DNA of 64,000 nt from Acidobacteriaceae bacterium KBS 89 (GTDB lineage: Bacteria > Acidobacteriota > Terriglobia > Terriglobales > Acidobacteriaceae). Position numbers and translations under genes: made by a program. The stretch lies in the NCBI GenBank assembly GCA_000381605.1, contig KB906758.1, forward strand, positions 489,615 to 553,614. Reading direction: 5' to 3'. Below are positions 44,262-53,489 of the stretch, in pieces; the first letter of the stretch is position 1, and the number at the start of each line of letters is the position of its first letter. Below the pieces are notes generated by a model, which had not been told where the DNA came from, searched no databases, and saw only the letters and a program-made list of their open reading frames with translations.

Positions 44262-45029
44262 ATGTCAACACGATTAGTACGCGGAACAGCAAACCAGCAA
44301 GGGCGCAACCTCTTCGTTCATCCGGGCAATAGCTCGATGAGGCAGGTAAGTTATGGGCGCATCCGGTTGAGCGGCGAGCAGAAAAAAGTGACCTTCAAAA
44401 ATGAGGGTCAGGAAACAGGTTTGATCTGCATGAAGGGTGCGTGCGAGGTACTTGCGGGGGACGAATCCTTCACACTGAACCGAGATGATGCTCTGTACAT
44501 TCCGAAGGGACTTTCGGCGACCGTCCAGACAGAGTCGGAGGTAGACCTCGTGGAGTGCTCTGCTCCGGTGGAGGGTGAATATCCGTTGCAGTTCGTCTCC
44601 GGTGAGACTGTACGAAGAGACGAGAAGTTGCATTTCCTGGCGGGAACGCCCAGCGCTCATCGCGAGATCAATATTCTCCTTGGAAGCAATATTCAGGCGG
44701 GCAGGCTGGTGGCAGGCGTTACGCGATCGTTGCCGGGCAACTGGACAAGTTGGCCTCCTCATGAGCACGCGTCGATGTTGGAAGAGATCTACGTGTTCGC
44801 CGACATGCCTGAACCGAGCTTTGGGCTCCAGTTGGTGTATACCGACGGAATCAGCGCCGCGGAGGTTGAGGTGGTGCGCGACGGCGACGCGGTCCTGTTA
44901 CCTGAGGGCTATCATCCGAATGTCGCGATTCCTGGTGCGACATTGAATTTTGTGTGGATCATGGCAGCCCATCGCGAGGTCCTCGACCGCAAGTGGGGGG
45001 TTGTACAGGTAGACGCCCGGTATGCGTGA
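44262..45029 (+). CDS. iolB: 5-deoxy-glucuronate isomerase family protein (IolB/KduI-like)
   Basis: A 255-residue bicupin of the IolB/KduI family. Cupin metal-site residues are seen in WPPHEHASMLEEIYVFAD (H167, H169, E174) and near GYHPN (H218). IolB opens 5-deoxy-glucuronate in the IolG/E/D/B inositol route, whereas related KduI acts on uronates. No iolC, D, E or G gene is in this window, and its neighbour makes D-glucuronate. The gene may therefore serve as a glucuronate isomerase here; that is inference. The ribosome site AAGG is weakly spaced before the ATG. Confidence 0.88.
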   Translation: MSTRLVRGTANQQGRNLFVHPGNSSMRQVSYGRIRLSGEQKKVTFKNEGQETGLICMKGACEVLAGDESFTLNRDDALYIPKGLSATVQTESEVDLVECSAPVEGEYPLQFVSGETVRRDEKLHFLAGTPSAHREINILLGSNIQAGRLVAGVTRSLPGNWTSWPPHEHASMLEEIYVFADMPEPSFGLQLVYTDGISAAEVEVVRDGDAVLLPEGYHPNVAIPGATLNFVWIMAAHREVLDRKWGVVQVDARYA

Positions 45030-45302
45030 CTTTCGCTCAGGTGTAGCGATACCACTTACTTATTCGAGCTGAGGCACCATCTTTGTGCAGGCTTCGTGGC
45101 ATTTTCATCATTGGGTAACCTCTTGTTCACCTAGATGACACGAAAGTCTCGTGGAATTGATCTTCTACGGGCCATCTCCAAAACCACATTTGCGTCGATC
45201 GACCGTCTGTAAGCTTTTAGTTTGCGATACATATTTTGCCAGATCCATTTAAATCACTCAATTGATAGCACTTAGATAAGGAATTATGAGATTTTACGTT
45301 AT

Positions 45303-45354
45303 CGGTACCGTAAGCTGATTTTCCTTGACAGTGGTTCTTCGGCATCGGTAACGT
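45303..45354 (+). promoter_or_regulatory. Candidate promoter of the 45.4 kb receptor with two LacI-type sites
   Basis: CGGTACCG (45303-45310) and CGGTAACG (45346-45353) have centres 43 bases apart, about four helical turns. A perfect TTGACA -35 is at 45325-45330; the expected -10 (TAACGT at 45349-45354, poor match) overlaps the second site. Two phased sites around a promoter fit LacI-type looping repression. The same core also occurs by chance in coding DNA (for example 14506, 18370, 45649), so position is the main argument. The rest of the 423-base gap is A/T-rich with no gene. Confidence 0.45.
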
Positions 45355-45452
45355 TTTGCCCGTCCCTCAATGTCAGAAATCTATGCGGCGAAGCTCCGTA
45401 AGGACCTCGCTATAACTTCAGAGGCCATTTGAAAGTGAAACAGGAGTACATC

Positions 45453-48400
45453 ATGGACATTCAAAAAACAAAAAAATCGACCTGCGATTTGAATACGGTA
45501 ACTGGGTTGTCTTTCGGGTCTAGATGGTTTCGGATCGTGCTGGTACTTGCTCTGCTCCTACCTGCGCTTAGCGCCTATGGACAGTTTGAATCGGCAACCG
45601 TGCTTGGTTACGTCAAAGATGCGTCCGACGCGGCGATCCCAAACAGCACGGTAACGTTGACGAATACCGCGACAGGAATCGTACAGAAAGCGACCACGGA
45701 CGCTGAGGGCCGTTATGAATTTGCCAGCATACCGATCGGCAAGTACACCGTTGAAACCGTGGCCGCGGGTTTCGAGAAGGCGAAGACTCCCCCGTTTACT
45801 CTGACCACTGGTTCGCGGCAGAGAGTGGACATGTCGATGAAGCCGGGGTCCGTCAGTGAGACCGTAACGGTGTCCTCCGCGCCAACAGTGTTGGAGACAG
45901 AGACGAGTTCTCGCGGACAAGTTATCGGGACACAGCAGATCGAGAACCTTCCTCTGAACGGACGGTCGTATGCCGACCTGGCGCTGCTGGCTCCGGGCGT
46001 TCGCAAATCATTTTTGGAGAATCAGACAACCACGAACCGCGAGGCTTCGTTCAATGTGAATGGGCAGCGAAGCGCGTTCAACAACTTCCTGTTGAATGGT
46101 TTGGATAACAACTCCTATGGAACGTCGAACCAGGGATTTGCGAACGAAAATATTCCCCCTTCGCCAGACGCAGTGTCGGAGTTTCGAATCGAGACGGACA
46201 ACTACAGTGCAGAATATGGCCGCGCCTCCGGTGCTGTGGTCAATGCATCGATCCGTCGAGGGACAAACCAGTTTCATGGTCGGGCCTGGGACTATATCCG
46301 TAACACGGACCTGAACGCGATCGGGCCCTTTGCGCCGAACGGCGGGGTGAAGCCTACCTTCATCCGCAACCAGTTTGGAGGGACCTTTGGGGGTCCGATC
46401 TGGAAGGACCACACCTTCTTCTTCATGGACTATGAAGGACTACGCCAGATCTTCAAGAGCTTTGCCACGGCCACTCTTCCGACGGCAGAGCAGCGTACAG
46501 GTACCTTTCTTCTGCATCGCGTTGATGGCACCACGGCTCCGATCCCGTTACAGAACCCGATTACTGGCGCGGTGTATACCAATGGCGTTATCCCTGTCGC
46601 AGCACAGACTGCCTTTGCGAAGTCAGTCCTCGCCGCTCTTCCGGCAACGAACACCAGCGCTCTGGCCGGTACTCCGAACTCTTTCGCAAACAACTTCACC
46701 AACTTTCCTCGCGGCACAATTCAGGACGACAAGGGCGACGTGCGTGTCGATCACACGTTCAATACTAAGATCAGCGTGTTTGGTATCTACAGCGAGCACC
46801 AGACGACCATCTACGATCCGCCGCCTTTCGACGGACCAGCAGGTGGAAATGCCAACACCAATGTTCATATCTACAATCGGCAGATCGCCTTCGGCACGAC
46901 GTACATCATCACGCCAACCTCTCTGATTGATTTTCGGATGGGGATTGGTACCAACCAGGGCGCGAAGGCCCCTTACGGTGTAGGGAAACCCGGTTTGTTA
47001 GCCGCTGCGGGAATTACTGATGGCCTGCCGACCGATCCGCTTATCGTTCGTAGTTTGAATGCACAATCTGTCACCGGGTTCTCCCAGTTCGGCACCCAGC
47101 CGGCGAGTCCACAGTTCCAGAACCCTTCGGTCATCAACCCGAAGGTGAATTACACCCTCGTCCGTGGTATCCATTCGATCAAACTTGGCTATGAGTACCA
47201 GGCCATCAACACGCAAATCAACGACTACAATCCAAGCTTTGGCCAGAGCAATTATGGTGGCGTGTATTCCACGACTGCAGGAACTCCGTCGGATACGGGT
47301 CCAGGTAATAACTCATCTGCCCAGATTTCGCAGGCCCGCAATCTGGCGGACTTCCTGTTCGGAAACCAGAGTTCCTACTCGTTGACAAACTTCTTCATTG
47401 CCAGCGTTCGTCAGCGGATGAATTTCATGTATGTTCAGGACGATTTCAAGTTGAGGCCGAACCTGACAATCAACGCCGGCCTGCGCTACGAGTTGGTCAC
47501 TCCACAGTATGAGGCCAACAATAAACTGGCCAACTTCAACCCGGCCAATAACACCCTGACCCAGGCGTCTAACGGATCTATCTATAACCGCGCCCTTGTC
47601 AATATGCCTCTCAACAACCTTGCGCCACGGTTCGGCTTTGCCTATAGCTACACGCCCAATACGGTTATCCGCTCCGGATACGGTATCAGCTATACGCAAT
47701 ACAACCGTGCGGGCGGAGAGAATAACCTGACCTACAATGGCCCGAACGTCGTCAACGCAACCGTCAACAATCCAACTCCAACGGCAGCAAATCGGTGCAT
47801 CAACGACACGCAGAGTCAATTGACGTGTTTCCGACAGACGCAGCAGGGTTTCGCGGCGAGCCTTGTCTCACCCGCGTCTTTCAATCCCGCATTGGTCACG
47901 TCGCGTTACATCCCTGCCCATACTCCGACAGGCTACATCCAGAGCTACTTCTTCGGCATTCAACAACAGCTTCCGGCTGGCTTCATGATGGATGTCGCTT
48001 ACGTGGGCAACAAGGGCACCCATCTTCAGATCCTTGCCGACTATAACCAGGCGGCAATCTGCACCGCGGCTCTGGCAGTCAACTGCCCGGGCGGTACTCT
48101 TGCAGCACGGCGTCCTGTCCAAAACTTTGGCGATATTGAAATTGCCTACGGTGGTGGACCCTCAAACTATAATTCGTTCCAGTTCAAGGTAGAGAAACGC
48201 TACGGAAACGGTATCTATTTTCTCAACTCGTTCACCTGGGGCCGTGCTTTTGACGAGTCATCCGGACATCTGGAGACTGCCAATGGCGATAACTCCCGCG
48301 TGAACTTCGCCAACCCAAGAGGCGACTACGGCAGATCGGGGTACGATCAGCCACTCAACAATACAACCTCCATCCTTTACGACCTTCCTTTTGGCACCGG

Positions 48401-48920
48401 TCGCCGTTTTGGTGGCACTGCCCCGTACATCGTCAAATTCTTTCTTGGCGGATGGCAGTTCAATACCATCAACTACATGTCGAGCGGTTTGCCCGTAAAC
48501 CTCAACTACAGCAATTCGACATCAAATGGCACTAACGTGACCGATCTCTACACCTACCGTCCGAATGTCAGCGGTAATCCGGTGGCTCCGGCCTCGAATC
48601 GCGCAAAGACGTCCAGCGCTCTTACTGGATATCTCAATAAGGCCAACGTTTCTATCCCGCTTACCGGTAGCCCATTCGGAAACGCTCAGCGCAATATGGT
48701 CGTTTCGTATGCATTCTTCCAGACGGACCTAGGCCTTCATAAAGCCTTCCGGTTGTGGAACGATTCATCGAGCTTCGACTTCCGCGCTGAAGCGTTCAAT
48801 GCCCTCAACAAGGTGAACTACCAGGCGCCGGATCCTAATGTCAGCAATTCCACGTTTGGCTCCATCACCTCGGCTTATCCCGCGCGGCAGTATCAGTTTG
48901 CAGCGAAGCTTATCTTCTAG
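45453..48920 (+). CDS. Oar-like TonB-dependent outer-membrane receptor
   Basis: An 1155-residue receptor. Start ATG at 45453 follows AGGAG by 6 bases; a TTG at 45429 is less likely. The N-terminus has an extended n-region, a hydrophobic signal (IVLVLALLLPALSAYGQ) and then a carboxypeptidase-regulatory domain (~55-140: GYVKDASDAAIPNSTVTLT, GRYEFASIPIGKYTVE). The plug follows (~145-260: TQQIENLPLNGRSYADLALL, FNNFLLNGLDNNSYG, DAVSEFRIETDNYSAEYGRA), and then the barrel, ending RQYQFAAKLIF. Probably imports a glycan fragment or inositol-containing compound, judging from its neighbours on both sides. Confidence 0.92.
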   Translation: MDIQKTKKSTCDLNTVTGLSFGSRWFRIVLVLALLLPALSAYGQFESATVLGYVKDASDAAIPNSTVTLTNTATGIVQKATTDAEGRYEFASIPIGKYTVETVAAGFEKAKTPPFTLTTGSRQRVDMSMKPGSVSETVTVSSAPTVLETETSSRGQVIGTQQIENLPLNGRSYADLALLAPGVRKSFLENQTTTNREASFNVNGQRSAFNNFLLNGLDNNSYGTSNQGFANENIPPSPDAVSEFRIETDNYSAEYGRASGAVVNASIRRGTNQFHGRAWDYIRNTDLNAIGPFAPNGGVKPTFIRNQFGGTFGGPIWKDHTFFFMDYEGLRQIFKSFATATLPTAEQRTGTFLLHRVDGTTAPIPLQNPITGAVYTNGVIPVAAQTAFAKSVLAALPATNTSALAGTPNSFANNFTNFPRGTIQDDKGDVRVDHTFNTKISVFGIYSEHQTTIYDPPPFDGPAGGNANTNVHIYNRQIAFGTTYIITPTSLIDFRMGIGTNQGAKAPYGVGKPGLLAAAGITDGLPTDPLIVRSLNAQSVTGFSQFGTQPASPQFQNPSVINPKVNYTLVRGIHSIKLGYEYQAINTQINDYNPSFGQSNYGGVYSTTAGTPSDTGPGNNSSAQISQARNLADFLFGNQSSYSLTNFFIASVRQRMNFMYVQDDFKLRPNLTINAGLRYELVTPQYEANNKLANFNPANNTLTQASNGSIYNRALVNMPLNNLAPRFGFAYSYTPNTVIRSGYGISYTQYNRAGGENNLTYNGPNVVNATVNNPTPTAANRCINDTQSQLTCFRQTQQGFAASLVSPASFNPALVTSRYIPAHTPTGYIQSYFFGIQQQLPAGFMMDVAYVGNKGTHLQILADYNQAAICTAALAVNCPGGTLAARRPVQNFGDIEIAYGGGPSNYNSFQFKVEKRYGNGIYFLNSFTWGRAFDESSGHLETANGDNSRVNFANPRGDYGRSGYDQPLNNTTSILYDLPFGTGRRFGGTAPYIVKFFLGGWQFNTINYMSSGLPVNLNYSNSTSNGTNVTDLYTYRPNVSGNPVAPASNRAKTSSALTGYLNKANVSIPLTGSPFGNAQRNMVVSYAFFQTDLGLHKAFRLWNDSSSFDFRAEAFNALNKVNYQAPDPNVSNSTFGSITSAYPARQYQFAAKLIF

Positions 48921-49290
48921 CGGGCTTGGTTGATGCAGTAAACTTCGAAAAACGCAAGTGCGAAGGTTCGTTCCAGTCGCGGTGTCGTGTCATATGGCGC
49001 GGCACCGCCCAACAACAGAAATGCCGGCAGGTGGCCGACGCGGGGCAAAGCTCGCGGCATAGTGATCTTCTTGATGAATCAATGCGCTCCTGGCGGATTT
49101 ATTTGCAAGGACATCCTTCGCTGCGAAGCCGTATTCTTTTCACGAATGCCGGCCGCAGCGCGCCGGACACGCTTTCATTGAACGCAGTGACGCCTGCTCG
49201 AAATGATCAATGATTTGGTGAAGCGGAGCTGCCTGCATCGGCGCACAATACGCGGTATAGTGCTCACTTAATGGAGAATTGGAGATAGGA
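48921..49290. other. Intergenic region before the mannosidase gene
   Basis: No gene supported; the plus-strand frames at 48926 and 48987 have poor composition and no ribosome site. TATAGT at 49256-49261 could be a -10 element for the mannosidase gene 30 bases later, but no convincing -35 is seen. No hairpin terminator for the receptor gene was found. Confidence 0.4.
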
Positions 49291-51618
49291 ATGGTATCGA
49301 GGCGGAATTTTTTGGGTGGTGTGTCGGCTGCGTCCATGACATGTTTTGTGAGGGACTCGCTGGCCCTTCCTGGCTTCCACTCGTTATTGAGTCCGCCTTC
49401 TGATTTGGGATCGGATGCTGACAATACGAAGCTGGTGAAGATTGCAATTGGGACCGGAGGACATGGCCACACCTATCCTGGTGCGACGATGCCATTTGGC
49501 GCAGTGCAATTAAGTCCCGACACGGGCATTAAAGACTGGGACCACTGCTCTGGATACCACTACGCCGATAGTTCAATTCTTGGCTTCAGTCATACCCATC
49601 TGAGCGGTACGGGATGCGTTGACATGCTGGATGTTCTGCTAATGCCTGCGACTGACGATTTCAAGTTCGATCCGCAAGCCAAGCCTGACTCTGCGACAAG
49701 CTATAGGTCACGGTTTTCCCACAAAGATGAAGAGGCGGTGCCTGGCTACTATAGCGTCTATCTTCAGGACTCAAAGGTGAAGGCTGAACTGACGGCCACC
49801 GAGCGCGTTGGCATTCATCGGTACACGTTTCCACAATCGGATAAGGCGTGTTTTCTACTGGACCTGGCTCACGCCGGTGATGCTGGAACTGATTCTGCCA
49901 ATCCAGACGCGCTGCCAACCCCTTCGGTTCGATGGTCATCGTTGAAAGTAGTCGGCAATGACACGATCGTCGGAGGTCGCTGCACAGACATCTGGGCCAA
50001 AGGACGGCAGATTTATTTTTCGATGAAGTTTTCGAAACCTTTCGAGAGCGCTGAGATCTATTCCGACGGAAAATTGCTTGAGGAAACGGCTCGAGAAGGG
50101 AAGAGCACTTCGCTGCGCTGTGTCGTGAAGTTCAAGACCCACGCAAATGAAATCGTCCATGTGAAGACCGGGATCTCTGGAGTGAGCGTCGAGGGCGCGG
50201 CGGCGAATGTTACAGCAGAGTCGCCCGCGTGGGACTTCGATGGAGCGCGCGCCGCGGCCCATGTGGCTTGGCGGAGAGAGTTGGGACGCGTTCAGGTTAG
50301 CTCTGACGATCAAAAACATCTGGAGATCTTCTACACCGGTCTGTACCACATGATGGTGGCTCCCACGTTGTTCGACGACGTCGATGGGCAGTATCGAGGT
50401 ATGGACGGCAAGGTGCACAAGCTTGCAAAAGGAACTCACAACTACAGCACGTTTTCGTTGTGGGATACGTATCGCTCGGCGCATCCGATGTATACCCTGG
50501 TTTTAGGTAAGCGGGTTCCGGATTTCGTCAATTGCTTGATTCGAATGGCAGAGCAAAGCCCCCAGGGCGTTCCCGTGTGGCCGCTGCAAGGGAGCGAAAC
50601 AGGCTGCATGGTGGGCTACCACTCCGCTCCGGTTGTCGCCGAGGCCCTGACAAAAGGGTTTCGAGGAATTGACGTCAAATCGGCATATGCCGTCTTTAAG
50701 AAGCGGGCTGAGGTTGATGACTATCGCGGCCTCGCTGCGTATCGCAAATACGGTTACGTGCCATGCGATGTTCAAGATGAGTCAGCAAGCAAGACACTCG
50801 ACTATGCCTATGACGATCGCGCTGTGGCCGCGATTGCCAAAGCTGCGGGAGAAGATGCCGACTACGCAATGCTGATGAAGCGATCGGGATCCTTTGTGAA
50901 CCTGTACGACAAGCAATCGGGGTTCATTCGGCCTAAGTACACCGACGGCAAATGGGCGTCGCCGTTCAACCCAAAGTCAATCATGATTACCAAGTGGCGT
51001 GATTACACGGAAGCCAACGCCTGGCAGACCACGTTCTGTGTACAGCACGACCCTGCACTCTTGATCGAAACATTAGGCGGCAACCAACTCTTCATCGAAA
51101 AGCTCGATCGGCTGTTTAATCAGAGCTCCGAATTGCCTCCGGACATGCCTCCGGATGTCACCGGGATGGTTGGGCAGTACGCCCACGGTAACGAGCCCAG
51201 TCATCACATCGCGTATCTCTACAACTATGCCGGCGCTCCGCACAAGACTCAAGAGCGAATACGCAGCCTGCTCGAGACAATGTACGACAATAAGCCGGAT
51301 GGAATGGCAGGCAACGAAGATTGCGGACAAATGTCGGCCTGGTTTGTTATCAGTTCGCTCGGCTTTTACGCGGTCGATCCGGTGAGTGCGCGGTACGACT
51401 TCGGCACACCTCTGTTTGATCGTGTGGAGTTGAAAGTAATGGGAGGGCGCAAACTGATAGTCGAGGCCAAGCGGCAGTCCGCCAAGTCAATCTACGTCCG
51501 GTCCGTGGAGTGGAATGGTGTGCCGTTGCAAGGTTTGACAGTCGAACACGCGCAGCTGGCAAAGGGCGGCTCGCTGGTCTTTCATCTGGTTGACGAATCC
51601 CCCGGTCGAACTTCGTAA
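49291..51618 (+). CDS. Tat-exported GH92 alpha-mannosidase
   Basis: Exo-alpha-mannosidase of family GH92, which uses Ca2+ to cleave alpha-linked mannose, often alpha-1,2. Start ATG at 49291 follows GGAG by 6 bases. The 775-residue protein begins MVSRRNFLGG, a twin-arginine signal. Domain marks: GTGGHGHTYPGATMPFGAVQ, SPDTGIKDWDHCSGYHY and GFSHTHLSGTGC in the N-terminal beta domain; YSTFSLWDTYRSAHPMYTL and GNEDCGQMSAWFVISSLGFY in the catalytic (alpha/alpha)6 domain, the latter holding the general acid region. GH92 enzymes are abundant in N-glycan-degrading bacteria. It stands ahead of the converging phosphatase gene, 15 bases apart. Confidence 0.94.
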   Translation: MVSRRNFLGGVSAASMTCFVRDSLALPGFHSLLSPPSDLGSDADNTKLVKIAIGTGGHGHTYPGATMPFGAVQLSPDTGIKDWDHCSGYHYADSSILGFSHTHLSGTGCVDMLDVLLMPATDDFKFDPQAKPDSATSYRSRFSHKDEEAVPGYYSVYLQDSKVKAELTATERVGIHRYTFPQSDKACFLLDLAHAGDAGTDSANPDALPTPSVRWSSLKVVGNDTIVGGRCTDIWAKGRQIYFSMKFSKPFESAEIYSDGKLLEETAREGKSTSLRCVVKFKTHANEIVHVKTGISGVSVEGAAANVTAESPAWDFDGARAAAHVAWRRELGRVQVSSDDQKHLEIFYTGLYHMMVAPTLFDDVDGQYRGMDGKVHKLAKGTHNYSTFSLWDTYRSAHPMYTLVLGKRVPDFVNCLIRMAEQSPQGVPVWPLQGSETGCMVGYHSAPVVAEALTKGFRGIDVKSAYAVFKKRAEVDDYRGLAAYRKYGYVPCDVQDESASKTLDYAYDDRAVAAIAKAAGEDADYAMLMKRSGSFVNLYDKQSGFIRPKYTDGKWASPFNPKSIMITKWRDYTEANAWQTTFCVQHDPALLIETLGGNQLFIEKLDRLFNQSSELPPDMPPDVTGMVGQYAHGNEPSHHIAYLYNYAGAPHKTQERIRSLLETMYDNKPDGMAGNEDCGQMSAWFVISSLGFYAVDPVSARYDFGTPLFDRVELKVMGGRKLIVEAKRQSAKSIYVRSVEWNGVPLQGLTVEHAQLAKGGSLVFHLVDESPGRTS

Positions 51619-51633
51619 AACTGGGCCATCCTG

Positions 51634-53316
51634 TTACTTCACCGTGGTATTGGATGTCGTGGCATCGTCAACCCACGTCGAGCCAGCGCCTTCCGGCTTC
51701 ATTGCCTCCGTCAACACGCGACCGACAGCGGCACTCGGACGATTCGTACGAAGCAGCGATGCGAAGGTTGCGGCGATATCAACTGGTGCAACGACCCCGT
51801 GATATGTCCCCGGAATAAACGCAGTGCCAAAGAGTTCCAGCGGCACATGTCGGTCATAACTGTTCGCTGAAAAGTGTGTTGCTCCTGAACTGTTCCACGG
51901 AAACTGATAGGGCCCAAAGTTAAGATGGAGTGCCCAGCCAACATAAGGGGAGTAGCTATGTGCTACCAATCTCCCATACTGGGTATCCGGTAGTTTGCCC
52001 TCGCGCATTTCTTTGCTGGTGTAGATGTGTGTGACGACTGGGGGCTCTTGCTCACGCCCGGCGGACATATTGTTATTGGACTTTCCGAATTCGGCGAAGA
52101 TCTGCTGCACCATCGTCCTTGTCGTATTCTCGGCCTCTTCTTCGCCGATCCCTGAGGCCTCAAACGCCGGACGGTTCAACAGAAGATACGGATTATCCAT
52201 CTGCAACACGTAAGGACTTTTTCCCTTCAGCGGATACTTCGCCTCCAGCATCGCCTCGAGGGGTTTTGTAAACTTTGCTGGAGGAAAGTCCAGCACCGGC
52301 ATTCCCATCGCGTCACCGGCTTCCTGGCTCGTAGCCACGCCATGATCGCCAGTCATCGCTACCATCACATTTTTCAACCCGACCGTTCGGTCGAGAAAGT
52401 TGAAAAACGAGTCCAGCAAGACATCGGATTGCACGATCAATTCGCGTTGCGAGGAATCATCCGGCCCAAACGCATGGCCGTTGATGTCCGTTGACGACAC
52501 AGAGATGGTGATCATATCCGCTACGCCCGTGGGATTTTGCCCCAACTTCTCTCCCTCGATGAGGGCCATTGCAAAGTCCAATTGATAGCTAACGCTTGCG
52601 GCAGATCGGCCGACCTTCTCGTAGAAGCTTCCCTCTGCAACGTTGCTCTCCTTGCGCGCCTTTTCCAAGTGGCCACTCGTGTTAAATTTGGCTGCCCATC
52701 CAGGGAGCTGATTCATCCAGTAGGTCGAGGTCATCCACGTTCCGGTGTCATGGTCGGTCCAGAACGCACCCTTCGTCGCATGACCGCTAGTCAGAATCGC
52801 TGCTCGATCCTTCATCGAAACGCCGTAGACATGTGCCCGGCCACCCGTGGCCAACACTAGTTCGTCGCCCAGAGTGCTTGCCATCTCCCGATGTGCTGAA
52901 GCGCCCGTCAAATCCTTCGTTCCAGCCGGCGCACCCACGAGTTTGTATCGATCATCTGCAACCGAACTGACCTGTCGGAGCTCACCATTCGGACCTGGCT
53001 CATACCACTCGTTGAGTGGAATTTGATGCCCATCTGTATAAGCACCAGTTCCAATCGTCGAATGCCCCGCTGCTGTTACCAGGTTCGCGTAGTCGTAGTA
53101 GCAGTCGGTGAAGTGGGCGCCCTGCTTCAGGAAGAGGTTCCACCCGTTCTTTGCTTTGAAGTCTGCACGATACCGGTCGAGGTAGTCTCCGCGAAACTGA
53201 TCAAATACCAGCACCACAATCAGCTTTGGTTTTGCATCGTACGCATCTGCACGCGACACCGGCGCACACGGCGAGATAAGAGTCACTAAAGCAAACAAAC
53301 GAGCCGCTATTCGCAT
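51634..53316 (-). CDS. PafA-like alkaline phosphatase
   Basis: Alkaline-phosphatase-superfamily enzyme, exported (signal peptide 1-22). Start is the ATG at 53316. The 560-residue protein carries the PafA set: D39 (VFDQFRGD), nucleophile T81 (NLVTAAGHST), N102 (LNEWY), K169 and R171 (SMKDRAA), SSTDINGHAFG with Asp and His, TGDHGVAT with Asp-His, and a later His in FSANSYDRHVP. K and R spacing matches the PafA-type phosphate monoesterase, not the nucleotide pyrophosphatase form. It could release phosphate from phosphorylated sugars made by its neighbours. The same strand has no adjoining gene. Confidence 0.88.
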   Translation of the reverse strand: MRIAARLFALVTLISPCAPVSRADAYDAKPKLIVVLVFDQFRGDYLDRYRADFKAKNGWNLFLKQGAHFTDCYYDYANLVTAAGHSTIGTGAYTDGHQIPLNEWYEPGPNGELRQVSSVADDRYKLVGAPAGTKDLTGASAHREMASTLGDELVLATGGRAHVYGVSMKDRAAILTSGHATKGAFWTDHDTGTWMTSTYWMNQLPGWAAKFNTSGHLEKARKESNVAEGSFYEKVGRSAASVSYQLDFAMALIEGEKLGQNPTGVADMITISVSSTDINGHAFGPDDSSQRELIVQSDVLLDSFFNFLDRTVGLKNVMVAMTGDHGVATSQEAGDAMGMPVLDFPPAKFTKPLEAMLEAKYPLKGKSPYVLQMDNPYLLLNRPAFEASGIGEEEAENTTRTMVQQIFAEFGKSNNNMSAGREQEPPVVTHIYTSKEMREGKLPDTQYGRLVAHSYSPYVGWALHLNFGPYQFPWNSSGATHFSANSYDRHVPLELFGTAFIPGTYHGVVAPVDIAATFASLLRTNRPSAAVGRVLTEAMKPEGAGSTWVDDATTSNTTVK

Positions 53317-53489
53317 GTACCAGTTTACTTCCGGCAAACTCTCAAATCTCGAGGGTTCACCAAGAAAATTGGTGAACCAATCTTGGGCCGATTTCGCGCA
53401 AATCAGGTACGACCAAATAGCTTAATTCTTGGTTCAAACTTCCTAAAAAGAACAGGCCTGGGACGGGAAACTTCGCTACATTGGTATGC

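Noticed and set aside
48926..49213. Plus-strand frames between receptor and mannosidase genes
   Set aside because: Short, Arg/Ser-rich, without ribosome site or family resemblance.
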